From Adhaeribacter sp. (GTDB lineage Bacteria > Bacteroidota > Bacteroidia > Cytophagales > Hymenobacteraceae), in assembly GCA_028288395.1 (NCBI GenBank), contig JAQBNV010000469.1, positions 1-6,560 on the forward strand: DNA of 6,560 bases. Direction: 5' to 3'. The position numbers were made by a program, and so were the translations under genes. Of this stretch, positions 1 through 6,560 are shown piece after piece. Numbering within the stretch: the first letter of the stretch is position 1; each line of letters starts with the position of its first letter. Under the pieces are notes generated by a model. The model saw only the letters and a list, made by a program, of their open reading frames with translations, was not told where the DNA came from and ran no database searches.

Positions 1-1398
1 AAAGAATTTGATTTGACAATTGATCCAGGAGCTACTTTTACAGCTACTATTGATTTAAAAAGCAACTCAACCTTTAATATCAATAACAGTAATAATTTTG
101 ATGATAATTTAGTCAAAATACCAGCCATTGAGATTGATCTGATAGAGGCAAATTCTACGGTAAATTATGGAGGTACGGGCAATGTGAGACAATATATTTC
201 CGATGCCAATTATTATAATTTAAATGTTTCCGGCACGGTAAAATACTTATATGGTAGCTCCTCGGCTGTGGCCAGTTTAGGCTTAACATCTGGTACTGTT
301 TTCCTGAACAATTATAATTTAACCGTCGGCGATGGCGTTAATACGTCCGGCAACATCACCCGGGATCAAGGCTATATTGTAACCACCGGCACCGGTTCTT
401 TACAACGCTTTGTTCCGCAAGGCAGCACCGCACTCTTCCCGTTAGGAACTGCTTCGGCCAATAATAATCCAACCTCTTATAATCCGGCTACGATTGTTCA
501 AAGCGGTACCTCTGATTTATTAAAAGTCCGGGTTATCGATGGCTATTTCGACAACTACGACAGTAATCATGAGCCGGATCCGATTAGCAGAGTTGAAGAA
601 GGTGTAGTAAACCGCTCCTGGATAGTTGAAGAGAAAACTGCTGGTGGTTCAGATATCAACTTAACCTTGGGCTGGAATATCATAAACCAGGAAAATCCAT
701 TTAATGCCCTTACCAGCGTGGTAACTTATTTTAATGGTTCGGAATGGTTGGATATAGTTAACTCAACCCGCGAAATCACGAATAATCTCAGACAAGTAAC
801 CGGCAGCAACCTGATTGCGTTAGGGGTATTTGGCATTGGTGACCAAACTCGTGGCAACCAGGTTTTACCGGTAGAACTGATAAGCTTTAAGGCAGTACGG
901 GTAAAAGGCGAAGTAGAACTGAACTGGCAAACGGCCATGGAAAAAGATAACGACTTTTTTACGATTGAAGCCAGCACCGATGGCAGTACCTTTAACCAGA
1001 TTACCAAGGTAAAAGGCGCCGGCAACAGCAATCAGTTGAAAAACTATCGTTACCTGCACCGGAATGCCCCTACTCAAACCACGTATTACCGCCTGAAACA
1101 AACAGATTTTAACGGTAACTTTGCTTACTCGAAGGTAGTAGCGGTAAATGGCACTTCGCGTTTAACTACCCTGGCCGTATACCCTAACCCAAGCACGGGC
1201 CAATACACCCTGCAGGGCATCGCCAATATTACCGAGGCTTCGGTATTGGATGCAACCGGCCGCACCGTGCTAAAATTAAATAACTTTAATACCGACACCG
1301 GTTTGAACCTTAATTTAACCGACCAGAAACCAGGCGTTTATTTCCTGCGCCTAACCAACCTGGCCGAAACCCAAACCCTACGTCTGATAAAAAAATAA
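1..1398 (+). CDS. Secreted surface protein with T9SS type A sorting domain (5' end outside window)
   Basis: The frame is open from the first base and ends at TAA 1396-1398, giving 465 visible residues. The TTG at 13 is not a credible start, so the true N-terminus and signal peptide lie upstream. Visible residues 1-285 are Asn/Thr/Ser/Gly-rich, low in Cys and beta-strand-like, and include an FPLGTASANNNPTSYNPATI stretch (about 145-165) of a kind common in long Bacteroidota surface proteins. Residues about 288-384 begin VLPVELISF and contain FTIEASTDGSTF and TTYYRLKQTDFNG, an FnIII-like module that often precedes the sorting signal. Residues 391-465 (LAVYPNPSTG, then DATGRTV, then GVYFLRL) are a typical type A C-terminal sorting domain. 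This domain is known to direct export across the outer membrane by the type IX system, with cleavage and anchoring or release. The passenger function is unknown; I see no enzyme motif, and an adhesin or matrix role is only inferred. A terminator follows 17 bp after the stop. Confidence 0.9.
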   Translation, partial: KEFDLTIDPGATFTATIDLKSNSTFNINNSNNFDDNLVKIPAIEIDLIEANSTVNYGGTGNVRQYISDANYYNLNVSGTVKYLYGSSSAVASLGLTSGTVFLNNYNLTVGDGVNTSGNITRDQGYIVTTGTGSLQRFVPQGSTALFPLGTASANNNPTSYNPATIVQSGTSDLLKVRVIDGYFDNYDSNHEPDPISRVEEGVVNRSWIVEEKTAGGSDINLTLGWNIINQENPFNALTSVVTYFNGSEWLDIVNSTREITNNLRQVTGSNLIALGVFGIGDQTRGNQVLPVELISFKAVRVKGEVELNWQTAMEKDNDFFTIEASTDGSTFNQITKVKGAGNSNQLKNYRYLHRNAPTQTTYYRLKQTDFNGNFAYSKVVAVNGTSRLTTLAVYPNPSTGQYTLQGIANITEASVLDATGRTVLKLNNFNTDTGLNLNLTDQKPGVYFLRLTNLAETQTLRLIKK

Positions 1399-1415
1399 AT
1401 ATCTCAGGTTCTCAT

Positions 1416-1457
1416 AATAAAAAGGAGTACGCCTTAGCTGGCGTACTCCTTTTTATT
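1416..1457 (+). terminator. Strong intrinsic terminator, probably bidirectional
   Basis: A perfect inverted repeat pairs 1416-1433 with 1440-1457 (18 bp) around a six-base loop, TTAGCT. The core GGAGTACGCC / GGCGTACTCC is flanked by five A's on the left and five T's on the right, so each strand reads out as a GC-rich hairpin followed by a U-run. It lies 17 bp after the stop of the surface-protein gene. Its symmetry suits the convergent arrangement with purU, although purU ends about 225 bp further right. Confidence 0.9.
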
Positions 1458-1539
1458 TCTCCAAAATAAACATAGGGCTATAAGCTAATACTCAAATTAC
1501 TTCAGCGCTGCCTGTCGTAAATTTTGCTTTGTGCGTTAT

Positions 1540-1556
1540 CTGGCGCGAGGCACCAG
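1540..1556 (-). repeat. Small inverted repeat, possible RNA hairpin
   Basis: Read on the minus strand this is CTGGTGC CTC GCGCCAG, a seven-base-pair stem with one U-G wobble and a three-base loop. There is no U-run after it, so it does not look like a terminator. It may be part of a structured 3' region of the purU transcript or chance. Function unknown. Confidence 0.35.
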
Positions 1557-1590
1557 GCCTTTGTTCCATAACTTTTTCAGAATAAAGCCT
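1555..1590 (+). repeat. Imperfect inverted repeat in the convergent gap
   Basis: The left arm AGGCCTTTGTTC (1555-1566) pairs with GAATAAAGCCT (1580-1590), with one bulged C and one G-U wobble when read as plus-strand RNA, leaving a 13-base loop. It shares its first two bases with the hairpin at 1540-1556. It could be a degenerate intergenic repeat or a structured RNA end, but no function can be assigned from one copy. Confidence 0.35.
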
Positions 1591-1646
1591 AAACTAGCGT
1601 GTATGGCTAATTAAATAAATTTAAGTTAGGCAATCGCAAAATATTC

Positions 1647-1665
1647 CTGGCCGGTAGCCGGCCAG
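1647..1665 (-). terminator. Candidate terminator hairpin downstream of purU
   Basis: A perfect eight-base-pair GC-rich hairpin, CTGGCCGG and CCGGCCAG with a three-base loop, begins 17 bp beyond the purU stop in the direction of transcription. The sequence after it on the minus strand is GAATATTTTGC, a weak U-tract, so termination is plausible but not textbook. An overlapping repeat, AGCTTT (1664-1669) with AAAGCT (1677-1682), shares two bases with it and cannot form fully at the same time. Confidence 0.5.
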
Positions 1666-1682
1666 CTTTAGAACAGAAAGCT

Positions 1683-2522
1683 TCAATTAAAAATAATAGT
1701 CTTGTTATTACTCACAAAAACCTTATCCGCGAAAACCAATTTCAGGGCTTGGGCCAGCACTATTTTTTCTACGTCACGGCCTGATTGCGCCATGTCCTGG
1801 GCATTGTGGGTGTGGTTTACCTGAATTACGTTTTGCGCAATAATAGGGCCTTCATCCAGATTACTGTTTACAAAATGAGCCGTAGCACCAATAATTTTCA
1901 CGCCGCGTTCATACGCCTGGCGGTAAGGGTTAGCGCCCATAAAAGCCGGCAGAAAAGAGTGATGGATATTAATAATGCGATAAGGAAACTGGGCGACAAA
2001 AGCCGGACTGAGCACGCGCATGTATTTGGCCAGCACCAGGTAATCCGGGTTATACGGTTTTATGGTCTGTAGAATTTCCGCATCGTGTTCTTCCCGGGTT
2101 TTATTTTCGTGCGATACATAATGAAAAGGAATATCAAACTTTTGGGTAAGCGGCTGCAGGGCATCGTAATTACCGATAACCGCCAGAATATTGGCATTTA
2201 AGTCGTTGAATTTTTCGCGGAGCAGTAAATCGCCGAGGCAATGATGCTCTTTGGTAACCAAAATCACAATATTCTTTTTTCCTTGCGGCAAGAGATCAAA
2301 CACAATTTTCTCCGGCAAGGCATCGTGCAGTTCCCGCAATACTTTCTCCCGGTCTATATTGCCGGCCACTTCTGCCCGCATAAAAAAATGGTTGTTCTCT
2401 TTATCTACAAATTCGCCGTTGCTGATAATATTTAAATCGTTCTGAAATAATACCCGGGTAACGGCATAAATTAATCCTTTACGGTCGGAACAATGAATAA
2501 GGAGGGTGTGATTATTTGACAT
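1683..2522 (-). CDS. purU: Formyltetrahydrofolate deformylase
   Basis: Known role: this cytoplasmic enzyme hydrolyses 10-formyltetrahydrofolate to tetrahydrofolate and formate, balancing the one-carbon pool and supplying formate for purine synthesis. The 279-residue protein has the family length and the two-part layout. Residues about 5-80 are an ACT domain (HTLLIHCSDRKGLIYAVTRV), the presumed ligand-sensing part. Residues about 84-279 are a formyltransferase-type hydrolase domain. The catalytic triad expected from the GAR transformylase fold is visible as N185 and H187 in NIHHSFLPAF and D223 in NLDEGPII. HHCLGDLLLR (93-102), where GAR transformylase has no counterpart His-His, is typical of PurU. 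The ATG at 2520-2522 puts the ACT domain at the very N-terminus, as usual; no Shine-Dalgarno sequence precedes it, which is normal for Bacteroidota. The stop is TGA. The gene is convergent with the surface-protein gene and is isolated from the upstream peptidase gene by that gene's terminator, so it probably has its own promoter in 2523-2760. It appears intact. Confidence 0.95.
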   Translation of the reverse strand: MSNNHTLLIHCSDRKGLIYAVTRVLFQNDLNIISNGEFVDKENNHFFMRAEVAGNIDREKVLRELHDALPEKIVFDLLPQGKKNIVILVTKEHHCLGDLLLREKFNDLNANILAVIGNYDALQPLTQKFDIPFHYVSHENKTREEHDAEILQTIKPYNPDYLVLAKYMRVLSPAFVAQFPYRIINIHHSFLPAFMGANPYRQAYERGVKIIGATAHFVNSNLDEGPIIAQNVIQVNHTHNAQDMAQSGRDVEKIVLAQALKLVFADKVFVSNNKTIIFN

Positions 2523-2760
2523 TAGGTTATGCTACAGATTAAAGTTTTGCCTGGTACCTACGCCGTTAAGTAAAACTAGTTGAAAAACAATCGTTTTTAA
2601 CACAGCAAGGAACGGGCAATATTTATTTTAAAGGCGATAGTTTAATCGATTAGGTGCCCCATTTTTGATTAGCGGCTAAAATACCAAAATTTATTCATTG
2701 GGAAGCTGATAAAGAACTACTTCAAACCCTCATATAAACTTAATAAAGGGCCTAAAAGAC
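2523..2760. other. Intergenic region upstream of purU, no gene seen
   Basis: This AT-rich gap separates the terminator of the M16 gene from the purU start. I found no credible coding frame, tRNA or riboswitch. It should contain the purU promoter, but no sequence on the minus strand matches the Bacteroidota pattern (TTTG near -33 with TAnnTTTG near -7). The nearest is TAGTTTTA on the minus strand (about 2571-2578), which lacks a well-spaced upstream box, so I do not call a promoter. Confidence 0.5.
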
Positions 2761-2788
2761 AAAAGCCCCTGTAAATACAGGGGCTTTT
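2761..2788 (-). terminator. Intrinsic terminator of the M16 peptidase gene
   Basis: AAAAGCCCCTGT (2761-2772) pairs perfectly with ACAGGGGCTTTT (2777-2788) around a four-base loop. On the minus strand the hairpin ends in TTTT and is followed by GTC and a second TTTT. It starts 21 bp after the peptidase stop codon and should separate that transcript from purU. Confidence 0.9.
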
Positions 2789-2809
2789 AGCAGGTATTCC
2801 GGCAAATTA

Positions 2810-5788
2810 TCAGAAAGTTCGGATAACGGCAGGGCCGGTTTTAGTATCGTTCTTTGCCTGTTTTTTCTTTTTCTTACCTCTCTCTGCTGCTGGTGCCGGG
2901 ACCGGTGTTTCGGTGGTAACAACGGGCGCGGCGGCTGGTTTAACCAGGTTGCCATCGGTATCCAGTTCCACTACTTCGTAGCCTAATTTAGCTAAACCGG
3001 GTTGTATTGATGCTTTATCGCCTACCAGCATAATATTCATTTTTTCTACAGGCAAATACTTTTTAGCCAGGGCATTGATTTCGGCTTTGGTAATATTTTG
3101 CAGAATTTCGTTTTGCTGGTTTACATAATTCGGGTTGAGGTTATACCGCAGAATATTATTCAGGAAAGCCGCTTTCTGAAAAGAAGTTTCGTAGCGGCGG
3201 GCATCGCTCTGGCCCATCGCGCTCTTCACAAAAGCCAGTTCTTCGTCGGTAATGCCTTCTTCGCGCATGCGCTTAATCTCTTTCATAAACTCTACTACCG
3301 AACTATCCGATACGTTGCCCCGCACCCCAGCATAAGCCGTGTAAGGGCCAACTGCCTCGGTACCCGAGAAGTAAGAACCGGCGTCGTAGGTATAACCCTT
3401 GTCTTCGCGTAAGTTCAGGTTGATGCGGCTGTTAAAGGCGCCTCCCAGAATATAGTTCATGATGCGGGCTTTGTAATATTCGCCGGTGGCATCGTACGGC
3501 ATCGACATATAACCAATCCGGATTTCGGACTGCGGAGCTTTTTCTTTATTAACCAGGAATATTTTGGTATTGTCCAGGTTTGCCACTTTGGGTTCGGCCG
3601 GAAAATCGATTGGTTTAGCGTTCCATTTATTCAGAAAACCTAGTTTTGGCATTATTTTCTGCTGCTCGGTATCGCCTACAATTACCAGATTGGCTACCGA
3701 AGGCGAAAAATAATCGGCATAAAATTTCTTCACGTCTTCTAGAGTAATATTTTGTACACTTGGGGTGGTGCCAATTACCGGTACGGCCATAATATGCCCT
3801 TCGCCATACAATAATTTATTAAAGACATTACCTGCAATAACCGTGGGTTGGGTGCTTTGGTTCGCAATTAATTCCAGGCGTTGTTTTTTCAGACGGTCGA
3901 AATCAGCGGGATCAAAACGCGGGTGGAGCATTCGCTCTTCGAGTAAAGCTAAGGTCGCATCCAAATTTTTAACCTGGCTTTGCATTTGCACCGTAAACTG
4001 ATCGCTGCTACTGCCAAAGTTAATGGTGCTACCTAGTTTTAATAATTCGCTGCTGATTTCTTCGGTGGTATATTTCTGCGAGGCTTCGTTTAACATAGCC
4101 GCCGTGAGCGCAGCAATTCCGGCTTTGGCCGGATCTTTGGCCTCGAGTTTGTGGCCGCCTTTAAGTGAAAACAATAAGGCCACGGTGGGCACTTCGTCGT
4201 TTTTGGTACCAATAACTTTTATGCCGTTTGCAAATTTATCGGTCCAGACGGGTGGCACTTTAATTACCGGATTGGCGCCGGATCCTGGTTTTTTGCTGCG
4301 GTCGAAAGTATCTTTGGCTTTCACGTATTTTAATCCGGCATATTGGTCTTTTGGTGCTTTAAAACCTGTTTTATCAATCTTATAATTATCGGCTTTTGCC
4401 ACCATTTCGGGCTTGCCATTAGGTACTACGCTTAATATAACCGCTTTTTTGCCTTTTAAATATTGGTTATACACCCGCATTACATCGGCTTTGGTTACTG
4501 CTTTGTACCGTTTCAGGTCAAGAGGCAAGTAATTAGGGTTACCGGTAAAGGTTTGGTAAGAAGCCAGCGTAGAAGTTTTACCCGCCACACTCGATAAGCT
4601 ATTAATAATACCGGCTTCGTAAGACGATTTAAACCGCGTCAGGGCATCGTCCGAAACGCCGGTTTTCTCGAATTCTACCATGGTTTCGCGTACCAGTTTT
4701 TCCATATCGGCCAACGTCTGACCGGGGTAAGGCAGCACCGTAAAAGTAAATTCGCCGGCTAACTCGCTGCACGGATGGCCCGCATTGGCCTGCACCGATT
4801 TTTGCGTTTTAACCAGGTTTTTATAAATAATGGAGTTTTTACCACCGCCCAATATTTCGGCGAGTAAATCCAACGGTACTTCATCGGGGTGAAAATTAGG
4901 CACGGTCGGGAATACCATTTGCAGCATCGGGAAGCGAATATTGTCTTCGTAAGAAACATACCGGTCCTGAGTTAAAACAGCAGCGGGCAATTTCACTTTA
5001 GGCACTTCGGCCCCCCGCGGAATAGACCCGAAATATTTCTCGGCCAGCTTTATTACCTGCTGGGGCGTTACATCGCCGCCTACCGTAAGCGTAGCATTAT
5101 TGGGCCCGTACCAGCGCAGGAAAAAGTTTTTCAGATCGTCCAGACTGCCCCGATCCAAATCCTCCAGATAACCGATTACATCCCAGGAATACGGGTGGCC
5201 GTACGGGTACAAGGTGCGGTAAACCGTTTCGCTGGCCCGGCCATACGGCTGATTGTCTACGCTTTGGCCACGTTCGTTTTTAACGGTGGAGCGCTGGTTT
5301 TCAAATTTTTTCTGGGTAACGGCATCGAGTAAAAAACCCATCCGGTCGGCCTCCAGCCACAAGGCGGTTTCGATTTGGTTATTGGGCAATGTTTCGAAAT
5401 AATTGGTGCGGTCGCGGTTGGTACTGCCGTTGAGGGTACCGCCAGCTTCCGATACGATTTTAAAATGCTCATCGTCGGCTACGTTATCGGAACCCTGGAA
5501 CATCATGTGTTCAAAAAAGTGCGCAAAGCCCGATTTACCAACTTCTTCCCGGGCGGAACCCACGTGGTACGTTACATCTACGTGCACAATCGGGTCGGAA
5601 TGATCTTCGTGAACGATTACGGTCAGGCCATTGGGCAGCACATGTTTTTCGTAGGGAATTACCAACTCGCTGCCTTTGCGGGCAACTTTCTCCACTAACC
5701 TGGTTGGTGAAGCTTTTTGCGCCTGTACCGGTAGCTGCAGTGCCAGCAGCAACAGGCCACAGCTTATTAATTTTGTTATTTTAATCAT
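2810..5788 (-). CDS. Secreted M16 family (insulinase/pitrilysin-like) zinc metallopeptidase
   Basis: Residues 1-23 are a type I signal peptide (MIKITKLISCGLLLLALQLP, cleavage probably after VQA), so the 992-residue protein is exported, probably to the periplasm. Residues about 45-195 are the catalytic M16 domain. The inverted zinc motif is HFFEH, with H90 and H94 as ligands and E93 as the catalytic base; E172 in KNERGQ is the likely third ligand. Residues about 200-440 are the first M16 C-type domain. Residues about 515-700 are a second M16-like half that has no HxxEH. Residues about 715-905 are its C-type domain, with the substrate-binding R/Y pair as R794 and Y801 in LREDKGYTY. Two clam-shell halves in one chain are known for this clan; substrates are usually short or unfolded peptides, and the substrate here is unknown. 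Residues 950-992 form an Ala/Pro/Thr-rich tail with five consecutive lysines (972-976). The ATG at 5786-5788 is chosen because the signal peptide begins there. It lies 90 bp downstream of the propeller gene on the same strand. No truncation or frameshift is seen. Confidence 0.95.
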   Translation of the reverse strand: MIKITKLISCGLLLLALQLPVQAQKASPTRLVEKVARKGSELVIPYEKHVLPNGLTVIVHEDHSDPIVHVDVTYHVGSAREEVGKSGFAHFFEHMMFQGSDNVADDEHFKIVSEAGGTLNGSTNRDRTNYFETLPNNQIETALWLEADRMGFLLDAVTQKKFENQRSTVKNERGQSVDNQPYGRASETVYRTLYPYGHPYSWDVIGYLEDLDRGSLDDLKNFFLRWYGPNNATLTVGGDVTPQQVIKLAEKYFGSIPRGAEVPKVKLPAAVLTQDRYVSYEDNIRFPMLQMVFPTVPNFHPDEVPLDLLAEILGGGKNSIIYKNLVKTQKSVQANAGHPCSELAGEFTFTVLPYPGQTLADMEKLVRETMVEFEKTGVSDDALTRFKSSYEAGIINSLSSVAGKTSTLASYQTFTGNPNYLPLDLKRYKAVTKADVMRVYNQYLKGKKAVILSVVPNGKPEMVAKADNYKIDKTGFKAPKDQYAGLKYVKAKDTFDRSKKPGSGANPVIKVPPVWTDKFANGIKVIGTKNDEVPTVALLFSLKGGHKLEAKDPAKAGIAALTAAMLNEASQKYTTEEISSELLKLGSTINFGSSSDQFTVQMQSQVKNLDATLALLEERMLHPRFDPADFDRLKKQRLELIANQSTQPTVIAGNVFNKLLYGEGHIMAVPVIGTTPSVQNITLEDVKKFYADYFSPSVANLVIVGDTEQQKIMPKLGFLNKWNAKPIDFPAEPKVANLDNTKIFLVNKEKAPQSEIRIGYMSMPYDATGEYYKARIMNYILGGAFNSRINLNLREDKGYTYDAGSYFSGTEAVGPYTAYAGVRGNVSDSSVVEFMKEIKRMREEGITDEELAFVKSAMGQSDARRYETSFQKAAFLNNILRYNLNPNYVNQQNEILQNITKAEINALAKKYLPVEKMNIMLVGDKASIQPGLAKLGYEVVELDTDGNLVKPAAAPVVTTETPVPAPAAERGKKKKKQAKNDTKTGPAVIRTF

Positions 5789-5878
5789 CTATATTCCGTT
5801 TTTCCTAAGGAGTGATAGTATAAAAATAATAAAAGATTAGTAAAGTTCTGCTAAGAACCTAAATAATGCCCGGACCCG

Positions 5879-6560
5879 TTACCGGACACCCACAAACGCC
5901 AGCTGTTTCCCTTTGGCATCTATGGCCAGGCGGGTAATATTTTTGAGGCCGGTTGCCGAAAAATCAGCTATCGCTTCCCAGTTCCGGGATTCTTGCGGTT
6001 TAAATTCGTACAGTTTGGGTCCCTGGGCCATTAAAATGCGGCTATCTGTTGTCCAGATGAAGTCTTCGCTGCCGGGTAACGTTTTAACCAGGGTAGTTAT
6101 TTGCCGGGTACGTAAATTCAGCTGCCGGATTTCCCACTGGTCGCCTTCTTTGCTAACAAAGCTCACGGCTTCCTGACCCGGTACTTTGTGCAACGACCGC
6201 CCGATATTGGCTGCTATCGGTTCAGATAAATTGCCGGCGGTGGTAGCAATATGCAAGGTGTGCGGTTCCCCCAGCATAAAAACAGCTAGGCTATCGGGCG
6301 TCAGCCAGCAAAAATAGCCTACCTTCCGGGGATTACGAAAAAGCAGCACCGGTTCCTGGCCAGCGGTTGGCGGAAATTGCCAGAGTTCCTGCTCTTCGCC
6401 GCGTACCACCGCAAAGCCTTTTTTACCGGGCGAAATGGTGGGCGAATATTCGCCTTCGGGGGAATTAGTAAGCTGGGTGAGCGGGCCTTTTTTAATAGTA
6501 AAAGCGTAAATATCAGTGGTGCTTTTCTCCCGGATAGAGGCAAATAAAATATTCTTCCCA
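5879..6560 (-). CDS. PD40/TolB-like beta-propeller protein, C-terminal part (5' end outside window)
   Basis: Reading the minus strand from the right edge, the frame is open for 226 residues and ends in TAA at 5879-5881. The GTG at 6407-6409 falls in the middle of a blade and is not the start; the true start lies beyond 6560. The visible protein repeats the PD40 pattern of a strand followed by an S/T-P-D/G-K turn and a hydrophobic strand: LTNSPEGEYSPTISPGKKGFA (residues 30-50), CWLTPDSLAVFML (84-96), VPGQEAVSFVSKEG (126-139), WTTDSRILMAQG (169-180) and LAIDAKGKQLAFVG (211-224). This suggests about five blades in view and a propeller that ends at the stop. Such folds usually bind proteins or peptides and are often periplasmic in Bacteroidota, but no catalytic residues or specific family can be assigned and the signal peptide cannot be seen. 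The M16 peptidase gene follows on the same strand, 90 bp from this stop to its ATG, with no strong terminator between, so co-transcription is possible. Confidence 0.8.
   Translation of the reverse strand, partial: GKNILFASIREKSTTDIYAFTIKKGPLTQLTNSPEGEYSPTISPGKKGFAVVRGEEQELWQFPPTAGQEPVLLFRNPRKVGYFCWLTPDSLAVFMLGEPHTLHIATTAGNLSEPIAANIGRSLHKVPGQEAVSFVSKEGDQWEIRQLNLRTRQITTLVKTLPGSEDFIWTTDSRILMAQGPKLYEFKPQESRNWEAIADFSATGLKNITRLAIDAKGKQLAFVGVR

Noticed and set aside
13..15. TTG at 13 as start of the surface-protein gene
   Set aside because: The frame is open from base 1, there is no signal peptide after the TTG, and a T9SS cargo must have one; the start lies upstream of the window.
1785..2445. Plus-strand frames inside purU
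   Set aside because: They are antisense to a clearly conserved PurU protein and have no domain features of their own.
3098..5698. Several plus-strand frames of 66-120 codons inside the peptidase gene (for example 4023-4385 and 5375-5698)
   Set aside because: They lie antisense to a well-supported M16 gene, show no recognisable domain, and their lengths are typical of open antisense frames in a GC-moderate gene.
5757..5761. Lipobox-like LISC at residues 7-10 of the M16 protein
   Set aside because: Cys10 comes before the hydrophobic core of the signal peptide, not at its end, so type I cleavage near residue 23 fits better than lipoprotein processing.
5845..5858. Small hairpin GTTCT/AGAAC between the propeller and peptidase genes
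   Set aside because: The stem is only five base pairs and AT-leaning; although some T's follow on the minus strand, it is too weak to call a terminator.
5789..5878. Promoter for the M16 gene
   Set aside because: The minus strand shows only a partial TAnnTTTA match and no well-spaced TTTG upstream box, so a Bacteroidota promoter cannot be supported.
6407..6409. GTG as start of the propeller gene
   Set aside because: The same frame continues without a stop to the right edge and encodes further PD40-like sequence (LTNSPEGEYSPTISPGKKG), so this GTG is an internal valine.

Overview
The window looks like chromosomal DNA from a Bacteroidota bacterium, most likely a Cytophagales or Hymenobacteraceae-type organism such as Adhaeribacter or a relative. 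The main evidence is a type IX secretion C-terminal sorting domain on the first protein, a secretion system confined to this phylum. The absence of Shine-Dalgarno sequences before the visible starts and the moderate GC content (about 45-50% by eye) agree with this. The genus is a guess from protein flavour, since no rRNA or other marker gene is present.

Layout: (1) bases 1-1398, plus strand, hold the 3' part of a large secreted surface protein with an FnIII-like domain and a T9SS sorting domain, cut off by the left edge. (2) A strong, nearly symmetrical hairpin terminator (1416-1457) follows, then an intergenic stretch with several further inverted repeats (about 1540-1682). (3) Bases 1683-2522, minus strand, hold purU, encoding formyltetrahydrofolate deformylase, convergent with gene 1. 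(4) A 287-bp gap precedes it and contains the terminator (2761-2788) of the next gene. (5) Bases 2810-5788, minus strand, hold a 992-residue secreted M16 (pitrilysin/insulinase-like) zinc metallopeptidase. It carries one catalytic half and one non-catalytic half in a single chain. (6) Bases 5879-6560, minus strand, hold the C-terminal 226 residues of a PD40/TolB-like beta-propeller protein, cut off by the right edge.

Working together: the propeller gene and the M16 peptidase lie on the same strand 90 bp apart with no convincing terminator between them, so they may be co-transcribed. purU is separated from the peptidase by a strong terminator and probably has its own promoter; its role (10-formyl-THF to THF plus formate, in one-carbon and purine metabolism) is unrelated to its neighbours. 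I see no mobile element, CRISPR array, tRNA, rRNA or defence cassette. The window reads as ordinary core or housekeeping sequence, and I found no convincing new system. The observations worth a second look are the hairpin-rich convergent gap, the GC shift inside the surface-protein gene, the lysine-rich tail of the peptidase, and the unassigned propeller/peptidase pairing.
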